From: Sweltsa coloradensis
Taxonomy: Eukaryota > Arthropoda > Insecta > Plecoptera > Chloroperlidae
Direction of reading: 5' to 3'
NCBI GenBank assembly: GCA_024449915.1
Contig: JAMZAV010001713.1
Location: 62,001 to 126,000 of the forward strand
DNA length: 64,000 nucleotides
Shown: positions 23,701 to 33,270 of the stretch, one piece after another
Layout: each line of letters opens with the position of its first letter
Position numbering within the stretch: position 1 is the first letter of the stretch
Program-made: the position numbers and the translations under genes
The notes under the pieces: generated by a model
Seen by the model: the letters and a program-made list of their open reading frames with translations, nothing else
Databases searched by the model: none
Told to the model about the DNA's origin: nothing

Positions 23701-24807
23701 CACAAGTGTGTTGTGTAAGCTGGACGTCCTTTCACAAAATTCCATGTTCTCACGGTACCATCAACCCCAACGGACAAGAACAGTTTGCCGCTGGGATGAA
23801 TGCTCACAGACGTCACTGCCGAGCCCTTGTGGGCTTTACCCCAAAGCTTCTCTAGTTGCCAGTTGCCAGTGCGACAAGCTCCGATACTCCCGTCTTCACT
23901 GCCACTCAACAAGTGTGTACCATTCGGTGCAAACTCTAGGCAGGATACCGTACCTGCAACAGTAATAATAATATAGGCCTAGTTATAGTTTCATTCAGGG
24001 TGCGAATTGACGGGGGGTATGGGGGGGATTTCCCCCCCTCTGGTAATTTCATCCCTGGCTCTGATTTACTGAAAGTTATCTCTGCCGGGGATGGCTAAAT
24101 CCCCACCTCTGGATATCCATCTCTTCTCATAACACATCAAGTGACTTTATCTCGTAATGTTATAAATTAGGAAAACGCTTAAGTCCCGCCGCGTTGTTGG
24201 ATGAGCGTAATTGGTGCATTGAGCTCCCATGTGTTACGTGGATTTTCTGTTGTTCTGTGAAAAAATTATTACTAAGTCGAAGATTTTTTTTAATTAAATT
24301 AAATAAAATAAAAAATTAAAAAAAAAAATCGTAAATTGCAATTTTCATAAGAAATAATTATTTGATCGCGCCCAAATTTAACACGAGTATATTAATTCAT
24401 GAAATTAAGGTTCTGTGAAAAAATCATTACAATAGGATAAAGCATGTAGGTGTTATAAGTCAAAGAATTGCTTTAAAAAAGAAAAAACCCCGTTAAATTT
24501 CGTTTTTCCCATGAGAAATCATTTTTCGATTGCGCTCAAATTTCACAAGAATATCTAAATTCATAAAATAAAGGTTCTGTGCAAAAATCATTAAAATCGG
24601 ATAAATCATGTAGGTGTTATAAGTCGAAGAAATTTTTAAAAAATCGAAAAATATCGTAAAATTGCGTTTTTTATAAGAAAAAATTTCCCGATTGCGCTCA
24701 AAAACGTGGCAGTTCTAAGTTCAGAGATTTCGAAGGCCTCCATAAAATTTCATCACAATCGGAGTATCGGTTTAGCCGGAATCGTGTTAACAAACACACA
24801 AAAATAC

Positions 24808-24845
<38 letters not shown>

Positions 24846-27800
24846 AAAAAACATTCCGGATTTTTTTCTCCAGTGTAGTGAAATGGAATCTTCGCTTCGC
24901 TCGCTACGCTCGCTACGCTCATCCAAAAATGCGTCAATTTACACATATTCCATTCAAAATAATACCTCAGATCGCTTCTAATCCCATCTTGAGGGCAATA
25001 ATACCCCCAAATATTTTCCTCAGATCGCTTCTAAGGCCATCTCAAGGGCAATAATACCCCAAAAAAAATTCGCCGGGCAGGGGCTTCGCCCCAGACCCCG
25101 GTTTGCCAACGAAAATACTATTCTAAGCCATCCCCCCCTCTGCAAAGTCGTTAATTTGCACCCTGGTTTCATTTCATTTAGGGCTATTGTTTTGTTAACA
25201 TAGACCTAGGTCCACATAATAATGTAGAGTTCAGTCATTACATAGGTGAAACTTATTTTCAAAAGACTATGACTTGAAACTATCAATACAAAATGCAAAT
25301 CCAAAACCTACTAATACTAATAACAAAGTACTTAGGACGTGTCTGATTGCTTGAAAAAAGTGGTGTAGGGCCTACTCTTAAATATTCTCATTCTCAATTT
25401 GTGACGTCAGAATCGAGACTGAGAACGAGAACAAAACCTAGTACCTAATGAAAATACCACGCTCATTTTCATTCTTATTACTAAATAATGGTAACCTCTC
25501 TCTTCTAAATCACGCTGAGTAACCAAATAAGTTATTTAATGTAATTAATAATATACTTGTAATAAATGGTACAGAATCAAATTTGATAAGGAAACATTGT
25601 GTAAACACTTTAATTATAAAGCACTGTTAGGCTGGGGCTACACAGTGCGGATGCTCCGCAAAGGGTTCTCAAAAGAAGGTCAATACATGGTTTTAGATGA
25701 GAGCGGTTACACAGAGGTAATTAATTGCATGCGGTAATTTTGACCGCAGCATGTCGAGCTTGATGCGGACGGTCCGTCCCCGCAGACCGAGGGCAACACA
25801 TTCAGTTGAATGAGAGCGACTACACAGGTGCGGTTGCGTGTCTGCGATTTTGCTCAAGGTCGATGTTGTTCGATGTTCTTTATACACTGGCCTCCCTGAT
25901 TTCCACGCGGAGAGATCGCCATGTGTAGTCGTAGCCCATTCAGCAGAGCACCCGTTGCGGACCGTCCGCGTGCGGAGCATCCGCACTGTGTAGCCCAGCC
26001 TTAAGCACCATCAGTCGGCCTCCTGCATTTGTCAACTCCACAGCTGTTGATATTCCCATCAAGAAACGACCGAAAGTTACACTTCAAGTAGGCCTACCAA
26101 GTCTGAGAATGAGACTGAGAATGGGAATATAGTTCTACTACTACTATCCATGGCGCTACGGCCCTTGAAGGGCCTTAGCCTCCTCCACTACTCCTCGCCA
26201 CGCGTCCCGATCCAGGGCACGTCTCCTCCATCCCAGAACGCCGAGTCTGCGGATATCGTCTTCTATGTCGTCCAGCCACCTCTTGCGTGGTCGCCCGGGA
26301 AGTTTCCGCCCTTCTGGTTTCTGCCGAAACGCTTTCCTGACTCCCCGCCCCTCTGGCATGCGCTCCAAGTGGCCGGACCAACGTAGTTGGCTTCTCCTCA
26401 CTTCAATAGAGATTGTGGGATCTTTGTACAGTTCGTAGAGCTCGGCATTCATGCGTATCCTCCACTCTCCATTGTCTTGGACAGGCCCGTAAATCCTGCG
26501 AAGGATCTTGCGCTCCCAGGTGTACAGTCCATCCTCGTCTCTCGTGGTCAGCACCCATGTTTCACTCCCGTAAGTAACCACCGGCCGGATGACAACTCTG
26601 AATATAATCTTCTTTGTTTTTCTCGACAATAAGCGAGACTTCAGCAGGTGTTACATGCTGAAGTAGCATCTGTTTCCGGCGCTGATTCTTGCTAGGATTT
26701 CTAGGTGCGTCTCGTTGTTCTCCGTGACAAGGGAGCCAAGGTACTTAAAGATACTCACTCGCTCAAACTCTTGTTGACTAACTGATAGTGGTTCTCTAGG
26801 ATTGTTGGTGGCATTTTGCTCCATAACCATGTACTTGGTTTTTTCTTCATTTATCACCAATCCTGCCTGCTCTGACCCCTCCTCCAGCTGGATAAAGCTT
26901 TCTTTCAGCGATCTTGCATTCCTGCTCAGAAGATCCACATCATCCACGTATGCTAAGTTTATATAGTTCAGACACGTCCTATTACTAACCCTAGCCTTAG
27001 ATGCCTAATACCTACAAATGTATTTGATTAAAAAATACAGACAAGCTATAATCACACATTATTTTATTTTATGAGTAGGCCTACATTATTACTACGATAG
27101 GATACTATAGATACGATAGATACTATGATAGGCATAGGCCTACTATAATCTAGTAGGCCTACAATACTTAAATGGAGTGGGCCGAAGGGAACCCTTACCA
27201 TGGTGATGCATGAGCAGTCCAGTCTCCTTCCGTGTACTCATGTCATACAGGAATATAGATTCATCTGTTCCACCAGAGGCGAGAAACTTGCCACCTGTAG
27301 CTACACTGCGTACGCTGGCACGGTGGGAATGTGTTGCAAAACTCTGGACAAGACTGTATTCCTAGAAAGAATTAGATTCATACTTGACACTTCCGATTAG
27401 GGTTGACGGGTTTAATTTAAAGCCCTTATTTATTTATTTATTTATTTATTTAATTCGAGTTTCGTTTTAACATCACAGATGTATGAAACATGTCATGAAC
27501 ATAATATAGGCAACTAGGCCTAAAAATTATTACAGAACTAGGCCTATTCCTAATACATACATACATACATACACAAATAATAAATACATACACAACACAC
27601 ATAATACATAATTTCATAGCTATACATGGAGTCTGAAATCAATTTAAAATTTAAAATACAAGCTTGGCTTACTGGTTAAAATATACATGTTTGAACTTGT
27701 GTTCCTGTACATAATCATCAACTTGATAATATGCTTTCCCAATTAGGTAATTTTTAAGTGAGCTTTTAAATTTATCTATGTCTGCAATTTCTTTTATGTT

Positions 27801-29742
27801 GCTTGGTAGCAGATTCATTAAAATTGTTCCAGCATATACAGGTGCTTTTTCATATCTAGCTAGATTATGCCTAGCTATATGTACATTATCCCTACTCCTG
27901 GTATTATGACTATGAATTGTCACATTTGTCCTTATACTTTTGCTAATTTTAACGTACATGATAACTTGATATATATATAAGCTTGGAAACGTAAGTATTT
28001 TAAGGTCTTTAAAATGTTCTTTACATGATTCCAGGTAATTTATGCCGACTATTATTCGGATGGCTCTTTTCTGTCGTCTTAATATTATATCCGTATTAGC
28101 CTACTTGAGTTGCCCCATACCAATGCAGCATAGCTCATGTGGAATTAAAAAGTGCATAATAACTGATTTTACCAGATCAATATTACCATAGTGTTTAAAC
28201 TTTTCATTGTATGTTATAAATCAGAACTGAGTTGTTTAGAACTGCCTTGGATGTTTAATTGTTTATTAATTTGTGACAAGTTAAACGTCCGCTTTGCCAC
28301 TTGCAAATAATCCACCAGGAGGAGACTGAGGAGAAACGACAGCCAATAGATCAAAATTTAAAAGTTTTTACTTTGAACAACGCAGTGAGAATAGACGATT
28401 TTTTAAATCACCAGCATATACCAGCGCACGCAAAGCATTACAGTATTTACAATTACATGCTAAATGCCATATGCTCGGATGTGTGGAGTACTGAGTTTCC
28501 AACACAGTCAGAGCAGTCCGAGCATATGACATTTAGCATGTAAATTCTCTTTTTCCCGTAATGCTTTGCAGAGTGCGCATGTGCAGTTAATTCTGAAAAT
28601 GGTCTATTGGTAAAGAAGTGAGCACAGGTTAGCCTACTCGAGTAGAAAAGATCATGACTGGAATGTGAAAGGTTGGGATTAGGCCTAAGGCCCGTTTACA
28701 TACTTACAATTAGCGAGCGTAAATTAAAGTATGCCCACGTTGAGCCACGAGTTGTCTCTGTACAATTCTTATGGAGTTGTTAACATTGAATGAGCGCTCG
28801 GGATGCCAAGCGAAGCAATCGCCAAAGTTCATAAATTCAATTTCAACTTTTCATTAATTTGATAAATTTGATGCATGCACAGAACACAATAAAATCATAA
28901 TTTCTTTCGCTAAAATAGGCCTACTCCAAAATACACCATTTGACATGAAAAAAACAACAACAAAAAACCTCCAAAACTAACGTTTCTTTAAAGTATAGAG
29001 AACAATCAACCTAAAGAACTTACGTTTAAAATAGAAACGTTAGAGGTTTTGAAGTTTTTTGTTGTTACTAAAACAGCAAAAACATGATGATTTTATTTTG
29101 GGCCCCCCACCCTAACGGAAGAAGTTCCAACAAAAGTTGGAATGAGAAAAGAATGATTCTGCCACCGAGGATAAAACTCAAACTTGCACAAAAATAAAAA
29201 CGTAAAGAAACTAAAACTGTCATTTCCCTTCCACCCTCAAGATAAAGAATATGAAATTGGACCTAGGGGCCTAGGCCTAGCCCCTATTTCCTTAGGACCT
29301 TTTGAGTAGGCCTACCTTAGGTCGGAACTTCTTCGGTTGGTATGGACCGGTTTTACAAAACTACTTGCGTTAGGTTAGCCGAACTTTCCGCTGGCTACAG
29401 TGCGCCGCGTTAGTTCTAGGATATAATCGATAAGAGCGCACCCGAAATCCTTTTCGTTACAAAACTACTTACCGGTAGTTGTTTTTCAGTGTTTTTATTG
29501 AAAAAAATAACAGTGTTAAAAAAACCGGTCGGCCTCCATACCAACCGAAGAAGGAGGGCCTACCTAGGCCCTACTCTTAGTCCTAGGGCCCGGCCTACAC
29601 AAAGGTTAGGTCATAGGACTGGGTCATTGTCACACCACTAGGGCTAGCACAAGCTTACCTCATTTCCTTCGTGTAAAACTTTGTAACCTAGAAGAAATTC
29701 TTCGTAGGTACCTACAATTATTTCTAAATCTTCGAAATCCAT
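10989..29742 (-). CDS. PAK1IP1: PAK1IP1-like WD40 repeat protein, six exons
   Basis: Six exons (29742-29659, 27361-27199, 23953-23698, 22290-22164, 13039-12836, 11726-10989) join in frame, phases 0,1,2,0,0, to about 523 codons. The family (yeast Mak11) acts in nucleolar 60S ribosome biogenesis; the human protein also binds PAK1 and affects p53. Exon 1 starts MDFEDLEIIVGTYEEFLLGY, like the family start. WD repeats follow: LASGGTDESIFLYDM, LLSGSEDGSIG, IHPSGKLFLSVGVDGTVRTW, LWSPIGEKY, VAAEDGKVFLYD, VSASSSGQIKMW. The last exon holds NPRNVTELCEIATGCRITCM, then a long Lys/Ser/Glu-rich tail with KKKKT and KEKHKKKKKK, suited to a nucleolar protein and longer than the human tail. All junctions are GT-AG. 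Compared with human, 5-9 residues are missing between exons 4 and 5, so a tiny exon may be unseen. Introns are full of transposons. Confidence 0.92.
11915..12720. other. Intron 5 of PAK1IP1-like gene; possible hAT debris
   Basis: At 11915 TAGAGCTGTGCACGGG resembles an hAT terminus, and TAGGGATGCACA at 12047 resembles another (its inverse is near 23178). No matching partner or target duplication was found, so this remains undelimited debris. Confidence 0.35.
12836..13039 (-). CDS. PAK1IP1: PAK1IP1-like exon 5 (WD40 repeats)
   Basis: 68 codons between a ttattccag acceptor and a gtaggt donor. The exon encodes ICCISYINSDCLCVAAEDGK, then VFLYD, FQAHEGRVRCL and VSASSSGQIKMWCIK, two WD repeats in family order. 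Confidence 0.92.
13615..13690 (-). repeat. LINE/SINE 3'-end with hairpin and (TAAA)n tail
   Basis: On the minus strand it reads tcctcctttgtaaatcag, ttataactgaatagg and then TAAATAAATAAAT. The same ending occurs at 35100-35172 and 45765-45835. Confidence 0.6.
13855..13990 (+). repeat. (AAAAG)n polypurine tract
   Basis: About 130 nt of almost pure A/G. The 81-codon Phe-rich minus frame over it is an artefact. Confidence 0.9.
14440..16510 (+). mobile_element. LINE (RTE-like) with degraded reverse transcriptase
   Basis: The + strand encodes, across frameshifts, EMKNGKASGVDDVVVDMIKA, KKGDNKQCGNYRSVTLLC, HGFRSGRSTVDLIFSIRQL and FLDLTKAYDRMP with downstream RT blocks. C-terminal parts follow: FKYLDSIISADGK, FVPVLTYGAVTWPVGG and LRWFGHMKRMQKDRIP with a GRPRLRWEE ending. 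It is interrupted at about 15258-15453 by other repeat sequence. It lies in PAK1IP1 intron 4, antisense to the gene. The endonuclease part is missing. Confidence 0.85.
15258..15453. mobile_element. Insertion inside the RTE-like LINE
   Basis: The RT frame breaks after DKILRKVEIGG and resumes at EEVQHKVEKWNE. The first ~60 nt (gcatgaacaaaggacatta and flanks) recur at 58550-58609. The rest contains repeated gggcatgt words. Confidence 0.5.
16625..17330 (+). mobile_element. Second, more decayed copy of the RTE-like LINE 3' part
   Basis: Sequence from gtgccaaggcacaacaaac to the tail parallels 15747-16490 with many small deletions, including the shared gcgtcaggccagcgtctagc stretch and the same 3' flank. 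Confidence 0.75.
17840..18569. mobile_element. Non-autonomous hAT-like element
   Basis: Termini TAGAGATGTGCAAAAATG and their inverse bound 730 bp. The flanking 8-mers GTGATGAG and CTGATGAG match at 7 of 8 positions, as expected for an hAT target duplication. No transposase is visible. Confidence 0.8.
18647..21041. mobile_element. DNA transposon with GGTAACTGACTGACA subterminal repeats
   Basis: Termini TGGGCAATTCCACGG and the inverse of TGGGCAATTCCATGG bound 2395 bp. The motif GGTAACTGACTGACA or close variants occurs at about 18660, 18842, 19047, 20486, 20500 (inverted) and 20662. No convincing transposase frame is seen; it may be a deletion derivative. Confidence 0.65.
21690..21842 (-). pseudogene. 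Decayed duplicate of PAK1IP1-like exon 4
   Basis: The minus strand resembles exon 4 and its intron flanks: same AACAG/ATTG acceptor zone, CGCAAGTCTTTGTCTCCAA and TTGGCGAGAAGTATC, and a CAG/gtaagc donor. Read in the phase required by exon 3 it hits TGA after four codons. An extra A in the tctccaaattgg stretch shifts the frame. It therefore looks like a non-functional tandem copy. The 115-codon frame covering it is not an independent gene. Confidence 0.7.
21960..22700. repeat. Tandem duplication around PAK1IP1-like exon 4
   Basis: Intron sequence with aaatgataca, aacttgcagtgg and tgtgtcgtaa (about 22075-22125) recurs diverged at 22590-22645. This shows the exon and intron were duplicated with a period near 0.5 kb. 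Confidence 0.55.
22164..22290 (-). CDS. PAK1IP1: PAK1IP1-like exon 4
   Basis: Begins after ttgacag and completes the split codon from exon 3. It encodes LKDGRSVTQVLWSPIGEKY, then a variable strand ending YKYTCLT before gtaaga. The VLWSPIGEKY block matches the family VEWSPRGEQY segment. Confidence 0.85.
23698..23953 (-). CDS. PAK1IP1: PAK1IP1-like exon 3 (WD40 repeats)
   Basis: Acceptor tgttgcag, donor CAA/gtaagt. The exon encodes TVSCLEFAPNGTHLLSGSED onward to SIHPSGKLFLSVGVDGTVR and TWNFVKGRPAYTTH. It is very close to the family consensus. Confidence 0.93.
23996..25165. mobile_element. hAT-like element with perfect 8-bp target duplication
   Basis: The element starts CAGGGTGCGAATTGACG and ends with the inverse of CAGGGTGCAAATTAACG. 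It is flanked by GTTTCATT at 23988-23995 and 25166-25173. It carries a nested HINE (24166-24925). It lies in PAK1IP1 intron 2. Confidence 0.88.
24166..24925 (-). mobile_element. HINE (Helentron-like), subfamily A, nested in hAT
   Basis: The + strand begins ttaggaaaacgcttaagtcc, then cgccgcgttgttggatgagc. It ends in cgctacgctcatcca. The interior has three tandem-like blocks around 'aatcattacaataggataa' and a poly-A run. Confidence 0.8.
25630..26000. mobile_element. PIF/Harbinger-like MITE
   Basis: 371 bp bounded by GGCTGGGGCTACACAGTG and its near-perfect inverse, flanked by TTA on both sides. The TIRs extend about 30 bp through the GATGCTCCGC word. The minus 97-codon frame is antisense to TIR sequence and not a gene. 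Confidence 0.85.
26150..26990 (-). mobile_element. LINE (RTE/R2-like style) 3' part
   Basis: The minus strand encodes YVDDVDLLSRNARSLKESFI, INEEKTKYMVM and FKYLGSLVTENNE. After a frame break it continues VVTYGSETWVLT, ILRRIYGPVQD, LRWSGHLERMPEGR and GRPRKRWLDDIEDDIRRLG, the typical C-terminal order of such ORF2 proteins. The 3' end has the self-complementary block ggcccttgaagggcc and a TAG-rich tail. Confidence 0.85.
27199..27361 (-). CDS. PAK1IP1: PAK1IP1-like exon 2
   Basis: Acceptor tctttctag, donor CATG/gtaagg. The exon encodes EYSLVQSFATHSHRASVRSV through GGTDESIFLYDM and LLMHHH, the first complete WD repeat. The + strand frame here is a shadow. Confidence 0.9.
27420..28290 (-). mobile_element. 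LINE (CR1/Jockey-like) 3' end with (TAAA)n tail
   Basis: The minus strand encodes ILRRQKRAIRIIVGINYLES, LKILTFPSLYIYQVIMYV, HSHNTRSRDNVHIA and LPSNIKEIADIDKFKSSLKN. It then has a non-coding tail ending in TAAATAAATAAATAAATAAA near 27430. It is in PAK1IP1 intron 1. Confidence 0.8.
27547..27575. repeat. (CATA)n microsatellite
   Basis: About seven CATA units within the LINE 3' region. Confidence 0.75.
28337..28612. mobile_element. Palindromic foldback MITE
   Basis: Inner arms (acatgctaaatgccatatgc then tcgga; inverted at 28519-28545) and outer arms (gcaaagcattac, agccaatagatc) are inverted about a centre near 28497. The 80-codon frame over it is not a gene. Confidence 0.75.
28953..29070. mobile_element. 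Small inverted-repeat element, copy 1
   Basis: caacaaaaaacctccaaaac and aacgtttct are inverted at 29032-29068. A related copy lies at 59465-59575. Confidence 0.6.
29318..29565. mobile_element. MITE with CTTCTTCGGTTGGTATGG termini
   Basis: The terminus at about 29328 is inverted at about 29540-29558, with ACCGGT just internal on both sides. It lies close to exon 1 in intron 1. Confidence 0.65.
29659..29742 (-). CDS. PAK1IP1: PAK1IP1-like exon 1 with start codon
   Basis: 28 codons from ATG at 29742 to GAG before gtaagc. The product MDFEDLEIIVGTYEEFLLGY matches the short N-terminus of the family. The E-box CACGTG lies just upstream at 29745-29750. Confidence 0.85.
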
Positions 29743-30275
29743 CTCACGTGCGTCTAAAAGTGAGGTTATGATGGTGGAAGGTGGTAAACACGAGAATCGA
29801 TAAAGCAGTTCTTTTTCTGACGTTTGGAAACTTCTTTTATTGGCTTTGTCACTGCAACTAGACTTTTATACAGCATGATCTTCAACACAGTGAACAAGTC
29901 AAGGTACTACTGCAGTCAAAATAATGAGTTGACGGTGAACGTTTTTACAATTTCGTTTTTTGTGTGAAATATTCTTGCGTCTCTTACAAATCTATTTCAT
30001 ATTATATGTAACAGAACGTCATAGATACCGGTAAATGTAATTTATACTATGATAATGCCTTTCTAAACAAACAAAATATTTGTTGTGTGTCCATGTGTAT
30101 CTTGCACTGAGCTCTGTGGTCTCTTGTCTCTACGTCAAGGTCACGTGTCACGTGCTACGCCGGCACGCCGGCTAGAAATAAAAACATTCCAGAAGATCTA
30201 CAAGTGGTTACCAAACTTTGTTCAGTATTATTGTAGACTACCTACAGTATATACAAACATTATCTTTCCTAAGAA
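29743..30275. promoter_or_regulatory. Candidate bidirectional promoter interval
   Basis: The interval lies between the minus-strand PAK1IP1 start and the + strand ATGGCTCAACATG exon. It has three CACGTG E-boxes (29745, 30142, 30149) and the GC-rich palindromic stretch cgccggcacgccggc. The promoter role is inferred from position and motifs only. Confidence 0.4.
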
Positions 30276-30530
30276 ATGGCTCAACATGAAAAGGGGTAAG
30301 TGAAAACGATAGGTTCAGTAAGTAGCGCTTACTGGAATCATAACACAACAACCAGGCCTGCCTACCACAACACCGGTAACTGGTCTTAGCGGGAATTATA
30401 AAATGAAAAAAAAACTTTTTGTGGAGTAGGCATATTAAAATTAGTTCAATTACTTTTCAGGCCTAGGCCCTAGGTAATTATGAACCATTCCGTATCATAT
30501 TCATTCATTTATTACTACTACTACTTATTA
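30177..30530 (+). repeat. ~350-bp direct repeat, copy 1
   Basis: Sequence from aataaaaacattccagaag to ttcattcatttatta recurs at 32889-33240 almost unchanged, apart from a 13-nt difference near the tagcgcttac word. Confidence 0.9.
30276..30295 (+). other. Candidate first coding exon, MAQHEKG
   Basis: ATG GCT CAA CAT GAA AAG GG is followed by a consensus donor gtaagtg, with A at -3 of the ATG. It sits head to head with PAK1IP1. No downstream exon could be recognised, and an overlapping 72-codon frame also reaches the same donor. The gene is unidentified. Confidence 0.25.
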
Positions 30531-31780
30531 CTGTAGGGGGTCATAGATGACCTATGGGTAAACAGATGGGTCAAGGAATTTCTTAATGACAGAAGACAGA
30601 GGGTGAAGGTGGGGGTGGACTTATCAGACGAGGTGGAAGTGACATCAGGGGTGCCCCAGGGGAGTGTGCTGGGTCCTCTTCTGTTCGCAATATACATTAA
30701 TGACATAGCAGACAGAATGGGAGCGAAGGTAAGGCTTTTTGCAGATGACTGCGTTATCTACAGAATAATCAAGGTAGTAGGGGACGTAGATGACCTGAAA
30801 CAGGACTTGGATAGGCTTGGTGAATATGGGTAGTGGGGAATAAGATGAGCCTAAACGTAAACAAATGCAAATGGATAAGATTACAAGGAAGAGGAAGGTA
30901 CAAGGGTTAGGGGATGGATACTCATTAATAGGGAATGATCTTGAGGAAGGTGGAAAAAATTTAAATACCTAGGAGTATGGCTACAGAGTAAGCTAAGCTG
31001 GGAGGTCCATGTGAATGCTACCACGAAAAAGGGTTTTAGATGTCTGAACTTTGTAATGCGAACATTGAAAGGAGCCAGTAGTGAGTTAAAGGGGCACGCT
31101 TATAAAACGTTGGTAAGACTGTTGTAGAGTACGCTGGGTCTGTATGGGATCCATATAGGAAAGGGGAAATAGAGGAAATTGAGGCAGTGCAGAAAAGAGC
31201 GGCAAAAAGGGTCCTAAGGAAGGGTAACAGGTGGAAGGAGGAGGTGATAAATGGGCAGCTTGTAAGGACATATGATAGTGTTACAACCATGGTACAGGAT
31301 CTAGGATGGGAAAAGCTGGAGGATAGGAGAAGGATCGACAGATTAGGGAAAATGTATAGGGTGACCAGGGCTCATGAAGGTTGGGGGGAAATAAATAGCC
31401 AACTAAGGAGGGCAAACTATGTTGCCAGAGGGGATCACAAGTGGAAGTATGAGAGGGAGCATGGGCAACAGACATAGGCAGATACTCCTTCCTGGCTAGA
31501 ACGGTGGTCGAATGGAATGGCTTACCAGAGGGAGTTGTGGAGGAGAAAACCGTTAAAGGCTTTAAGAAACAAATGAAGCTGCTGCCAAAGGTAAATCCTG
31601 AACAGGGTCTAGGGAACAGGCAAGACTAGATCATGCCCATGATGGGATATGAAGAGAGAGAGAAAGGGGAAGCTAAAAGGGCAAGATGAAAGAAACTGGG
31701 CATGTAAAGTGCATAAGTGCAAAGGATAAGAGAAGAGGAATAAGGCAAGCCTAGAAGAAGGGATAGGCCTACCCTATGTA
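30500..31780 (+). mobile_element. LINE (CR1/Jockey-like) 3' half of ORF2
   Basis: The + strand encodes [49 protein letters not shown] (catalytic FADD) and, after stops, EAVQKRAAKRVLRKGNRWKE, MVQDLGWEKLEDRRRIDRLG and WNGLPEGVVEE. Several frameshifts make it inactive. The minus-strand frames here are shadows. Confidence 0.88.
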
Positions 31781-31904
31781 GAAGGGGAATGACTAAGTAT
31801 GAAGGAACAAGGAAATGGAATTACAATAAGAAGGAAGGAAGGAGATAACAAACCTACCACCGACTTTAGTCATTTGTAGGGGAAGAAACCAAATACCAAA
31901 ATAC

Positions 31905-32832
31905 CAAGGAAAACGCTAAAGTCCCGCCGCGTTGATGGATGAGCTTTTTAAAGTTTTTAGTTTGCGTGGGATATCTTTACTTTTGCAAGTGCTTTGTTTT
32001 GTAAGTGATTGTTGTCAAATTTCTTTGTTACCTGTCAATTGGTATTATTTACCGTAAAAACTTATATTAAAAGCTTTATTTCTATGGATTCTGGCTAACT
32101 TTTTCAACTTTTTCTTTTAAAAGGTACTACATCACCATAACCTTAATGTCCATGTATAATATGAACGTTAAAGGCCCACCCGTTTGGTCAGAATTGGCCC
32201 AAATGGCACGAAAATATCGCACTAAAAGTCAAAAAACTTATATAAAAAGCTTTATTTCTATAGATTCTGACTAACTTTTCCCACTTTTTCTTTCAGAAAG
32301 CAATACATCACCATTACCTTAATGTCCATGTGAAATATGAACGTTGTAGCCTCACCCGTTTGGTCAGAATTGACCCAAATGGCACGAAAATATCGCACAA
32401 AAAGTCAAAAAACTTATATTAAAAGCTTTATTTCTATAGATTCTGGCTAACTTTTTCAACTTTTTCTTTCAGAAAGCAATACATCACCATTACCTTAATG
32501 TCCATGTGAAATATGAACGTTGTAGCCCTACCCGTTTGGTCAGAATCGGCCCAAATGTCTCGAAAATATCGCACTAAAAATCGAAAAAAATCGTAAAAGT
32601 GCGATATTCATGAGAAATATTTTTTCGATTGTACCCAAAAACGTGGCACGTCTAAGTTCAGAGATTTCGAAGGTCCCTTCAATTTTCATCAAGATCGCAT
32701 ATGCCGTTTGCCCGGAATCGTGCGAACAAACAGACAAAAAAACAAACAAAAAAAAACAAAAAAAACAAAAAAACAACCGAGCTAAATTTTTTGGGGGGTC
32801 AGTGAAATTGAAGTCTTCGCTTCGCTCATCCA
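31905..32832 (-). mobile_element. HINE (Helentron-like), subfamily B
   Basis: The + strand starts ccaaggaaaacgctaaagtc (terminal CTAG mutated) and ends cttcgcttcgctcatcca. An internal ~180-bp block (ttctggctaactttttcaac to tggtcagaattg) is repeated three times in tandem. Confidence 0.82.
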
Positions 32833-32888
32833 ATTATATTTGGCTATTGTATATTTATTGGTAGCTGTACTTCTTCGGTTGGGGTTAG

Positions 32889-33240
32889 TCAATAAAAACA
32901 TTCCAGAAGATCTACAAGTGGTTACCAAACTTTGTTCAGTATTATTGTAGACTACCTACAGTATATACAAACATTATCTTTCCTAAGAAATGGCTCAACA
33001 TGAAAAGGGGTAAGTGAAAACGATAGGTTCAGTAAGGACTATTGTTCAGTAGCGCTTACTGGAATCATAACACAACAACCAGGCCTGCCTACCACAACAC
33101 CGGTAACTGGTCTTAGCGGGAATTATAAAATAAAAAAAAACTTTTTGTGGAGTAGGCATATTGAAATTAGTTCAATTACTTTTCAGGCCTAGGCCCTAGG
33201 TAATTATGAACCATTCCGTATCATATTCATTCATTTATTA
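32889..33240 (+). repeat. ~350-bp direct repeat, copy 2
   Basis: Second copy of 30177-30530. It contains the same ATGGCTCAACATG/gtaagtg candidate exon at 32990-33009. Confidence 0.9.
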
Positions 33241-33270
33241 TCATATTTGGCTATTGTATATTTATTGGTA

